This document shows, in pieces, positions 14,185 to 15,306 of a stretch of 15,306 bases of DNA. The notes under the pieces were generated by a model. The model saw only the letters and a program-made list of their open reading frames with translations. It was not told where the DNA came from and did not search any database. Each line of letters starts with the position of its first letter. Position 1 is the first letter of the stretch. The DNA lies in contig JAFDET010000034.1 of NCBI GenBank assembly GCA_019310195.1, positions 1 through 15,306 on the forward strand, given 5' to 3'. The translations under genes were made by a program, and so were the position numbers. This stretch comes from Deltaproteobacteria bacterium. GTDB lineage: Bacteria > Myxococcota_A > UBA9160 > JAFDET01.

Positions 14185-14281
14185 GATACCCGAGGAGCTC
14201 CGACCTGGCGCTTCGCTTGTGTCTGCGGGAACGCTCGCGCATGATGACGCCATCCGGCCCGAAGTCGGAGGAGACGTTCCC
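14185..14281. promoter_or_regulatory. divergent intergenic region between the GST and CoA-transferase genes
   Basis: About 97 nt that should carry both promoters. A weak plus-strand candidate is TTGTGT (14217-14222), 17 nt, CATGAT (14240-14245). GGAGGAG (14267-14273) is a strong ribosome-binding site 8 nt before the CoA-transferase ATG. No operator-like symmetry was seen. Confidence 0.3.
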
Positions 14282-15306
14282 ATGCCCATGCCCCTCGACG
14301 GAATCCGTGTGATCGACTGGACGATCTGGCAGCAGGGCCCCGTGGCCTCGGCCATGCTGGCCGACCTGGGTGCGGACGTCATCAAGATCGAGGACCGCAA
14401 GAGTGGGGACCCCGGCCGGGGGATCCTGCGCATGAGCGGCGTCGACCTTTCGGATCGGCCCAACTTTTATTTCGAGGCCAACAACCGCAACAAGAAGAGC
14501 CTGACCCTGGACCTGAAGAAGGCCGAGGCGCGCGAGATCGTCTACGCGCTGGCCGAGCAGTCCGACGTCTTCGTGCAGAACTTCCGCCAAGGCGTCGCCG
14601 GGCGGCTGGGCCTGGACTACGAATCCCTGCACGAGCGGAATCCCCGCCTCATCTACGCCAGCGCCTCGGGCTACGGCCCCGAGGGCCCCGAGAGCGGGGA
14701 GCCCTCCTTCGACTACCTGGGCCTGGCGCGCTCCGGCATCATGCTGGCGGCCGGAGAGCCGGAGCATCCGCCCCTGGCGATCGCCGGTGGAATCGCCGAC
14801 CAGATGGGCGCCATCATGCTGGCCTACGGCGTGCTGGCGGCGCTCTTGGCCCGCGAGCGCCACGGTGTGGGGCAGGAGGTCGACGTCTCCCATCTGGGCA
14901 GCATGATGATGCTCCAGGGCCTCTCGGTCTCCTCGCTGCTGATGATGGGGTTTGCGATCCCCCGGCAGCCGCGCAGCGCCGCGGGCAACCCGCTCTGGAA
15001 CCACTACCGCTGCGCAGACGATCGCTGGCTGGCGCTGGCCATGCTGCAGCCGGATCGCTACTGGGCGGATTTCTGCGACGCGCTGGGGCGGCCCGAGCTG
15101 GCCGAGGACGCCCGCTTCGTCGACTTGGCGGCGCGGGCCGCGAACCGCGAGGCCTGCGTTGCGCAGCTGGACGAGATCTTTGCGAGCCGTCCGCGGGACG
15201 CCTGGATGCGGACCCTGCGCGAGCACCGCGGCGACTTCATCTTCACCGTCGTGAACGAGCTGAGCGAGCTTCCCCAGGATCCCCAGGTCGTGGCCAACGA
15301 CTACGT
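14282..15306 (+). CDS. class III CoA-transferase (CaiB/BaiF family), 3' end outside window
   Basis: The frame runs open from ATG 14282 to the right edge (341 codons); family members are about 380-420 aa, so only the end is missing. It starts PLDGIRVIDWTIWQQGPVASAMLADLGADVIKIED, the standard CaiB/BaiF opening. NFYFEANNRNKKSLTLDLKK (61-80) and FVQNFRQGVAGRLGLDYESL (97-116) are further family segments. The catalytic aspartate, which forms an acyl-anhydride/CoA-thioester intermediate, is most likely Asp144 in PSFDYLGLARSG. EVDVSHLGSMMMLQG (199-213) is the usual swap-region strand and helix. The family moves CoA between carboxylic acids (carnitine, bile acids, oxalate/formate, arylalkyl succinates) or racemises 2-methylacyl-CoA; the substrate cannot be assigned. 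GGAGGAG 8 nt upstream fixes the start. It is divergent from the GST gene. With two P450s nearby, a role in lipid or steroid acyl-CoA metabolism is plausible but unproven. Confidence 0.93.
   Translation, partial: MPMPLDGIRVIDWTIWQQGPVASAMLADLGADVIKIEDRKSGDPGRGILRMSGVDLSDRPNFYFEANNRNKKSLTLDLKKAEAREIVYALAEQSDVFVQNFRQGVAGRLGLDYESLHERNPRLIYASASGYGPEGPESGEPSFDYLGLARSGIMLAAGEPEHPPLAIAGGIADQMGAIMLAYGVLAALLARERHGVGQEVDVSHLGSMMMLQGLSVSSLLMMGFAIPRQPRSAAGNPLWNHYRCADDRWLALAMLQPDRYWADFCDALGRPELAEDARFVDLAARAANREACVAQLDEIFASRPRDAWMRTLREHRGDFIFTVVNELSELPQDPQVVANDY

Noticed and set aside
13163..15226. Minus-strand open frame of 687 codons across the peptidase, GST and CoA-transferase genes
   Set aside because: It lies antisense or out of frame to three genes with clear motifs and has a low-complexity, Arg/Gly/Ala-rich translation. 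This is a GC-rich shadow frame.
1..15306. tRNA, rRNA, CRISPR, insertion-sequence or attachment-site signals
   Set aside because: No cloverleaf-like segment, regularly spaced repeat, transposase motif or long direct/inverted repeat was seen by eye. A tRNAscan or repeat search could still find something missed.

Overview
The window is GC-rich and densely coding. The gene set is lipid acyltransferases, two soluble cytochrome P450s, a LolA-like periplasmic lipid-carrier protein, a class III CoA-transferase, a PAS hybrid histidine kinase and a secreted SRPBCC protein. This looks like a Gram-negative soil or marine bacterium of the former Deltaproteobacteria (Myxococcota or Binatota type), probably from a metagenomic assembly. 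That placement is inferred from gene content and protein style, not from a marker gene. I saw no rRNA, tRNA, CRISPR array, insertion sequence or phage gene.

Layout. (1) 1-1036, plus strand: the 3' end of one PlsC-type acyltransferase, then a complete PlsC. (2) 10648 down to 1072, minus strand: seven genes in one direction with gaps of only 4-56 nt. In transcription order they are P450-B, a membrane PAS/hybrid histidine kinase, a 108-aa unknown protein, a LipL/LplA-like acyltransferase, a LolA-like secreted protein, P450-A and a 1048-aa GH2 beta-galactosidase. A perfect 20-bp palindrome lies just upstream of P450-A and touches its Shine-Dalgarno region. (3) 10825-13403, plus strand, divergent from P450-B: a secreted SRPBCC/START-like protein, a Yip1-type membrane protein and an M48 metallopeptidase fused to a TerB-like domain. 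(4) 14184-13387, minus strand: a GST-family protein whose 3' end overlaps the peptidase gene tail to tail by 17 nt. (5) 14282 to the right edge: a class III CoA-transferase, divergent from the GST gene and cut by the window.

How the genes may work together. The P450s, CoA-transferase, GST, acyltransferases and LolA-like protein fit oxidation and trafficking of hydrophobic substrates such as steroids, terpenoids or fatty acyl chains. This is inference. No ferredoxin, ferredoxin reductase, RND exporter, sugar permease or transcription factor is visible here, so partners must lie elsewhere. The peptidase-TerB/Yip1/SRPBCC trio looks like a separate envelope-related cassette. I found no gene-free stretch longer than 300 bases; the largest gap is about 176 nt (10649-10824). 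No frameshifted or broken gene was seen; the two edge genes are cut only by the window.
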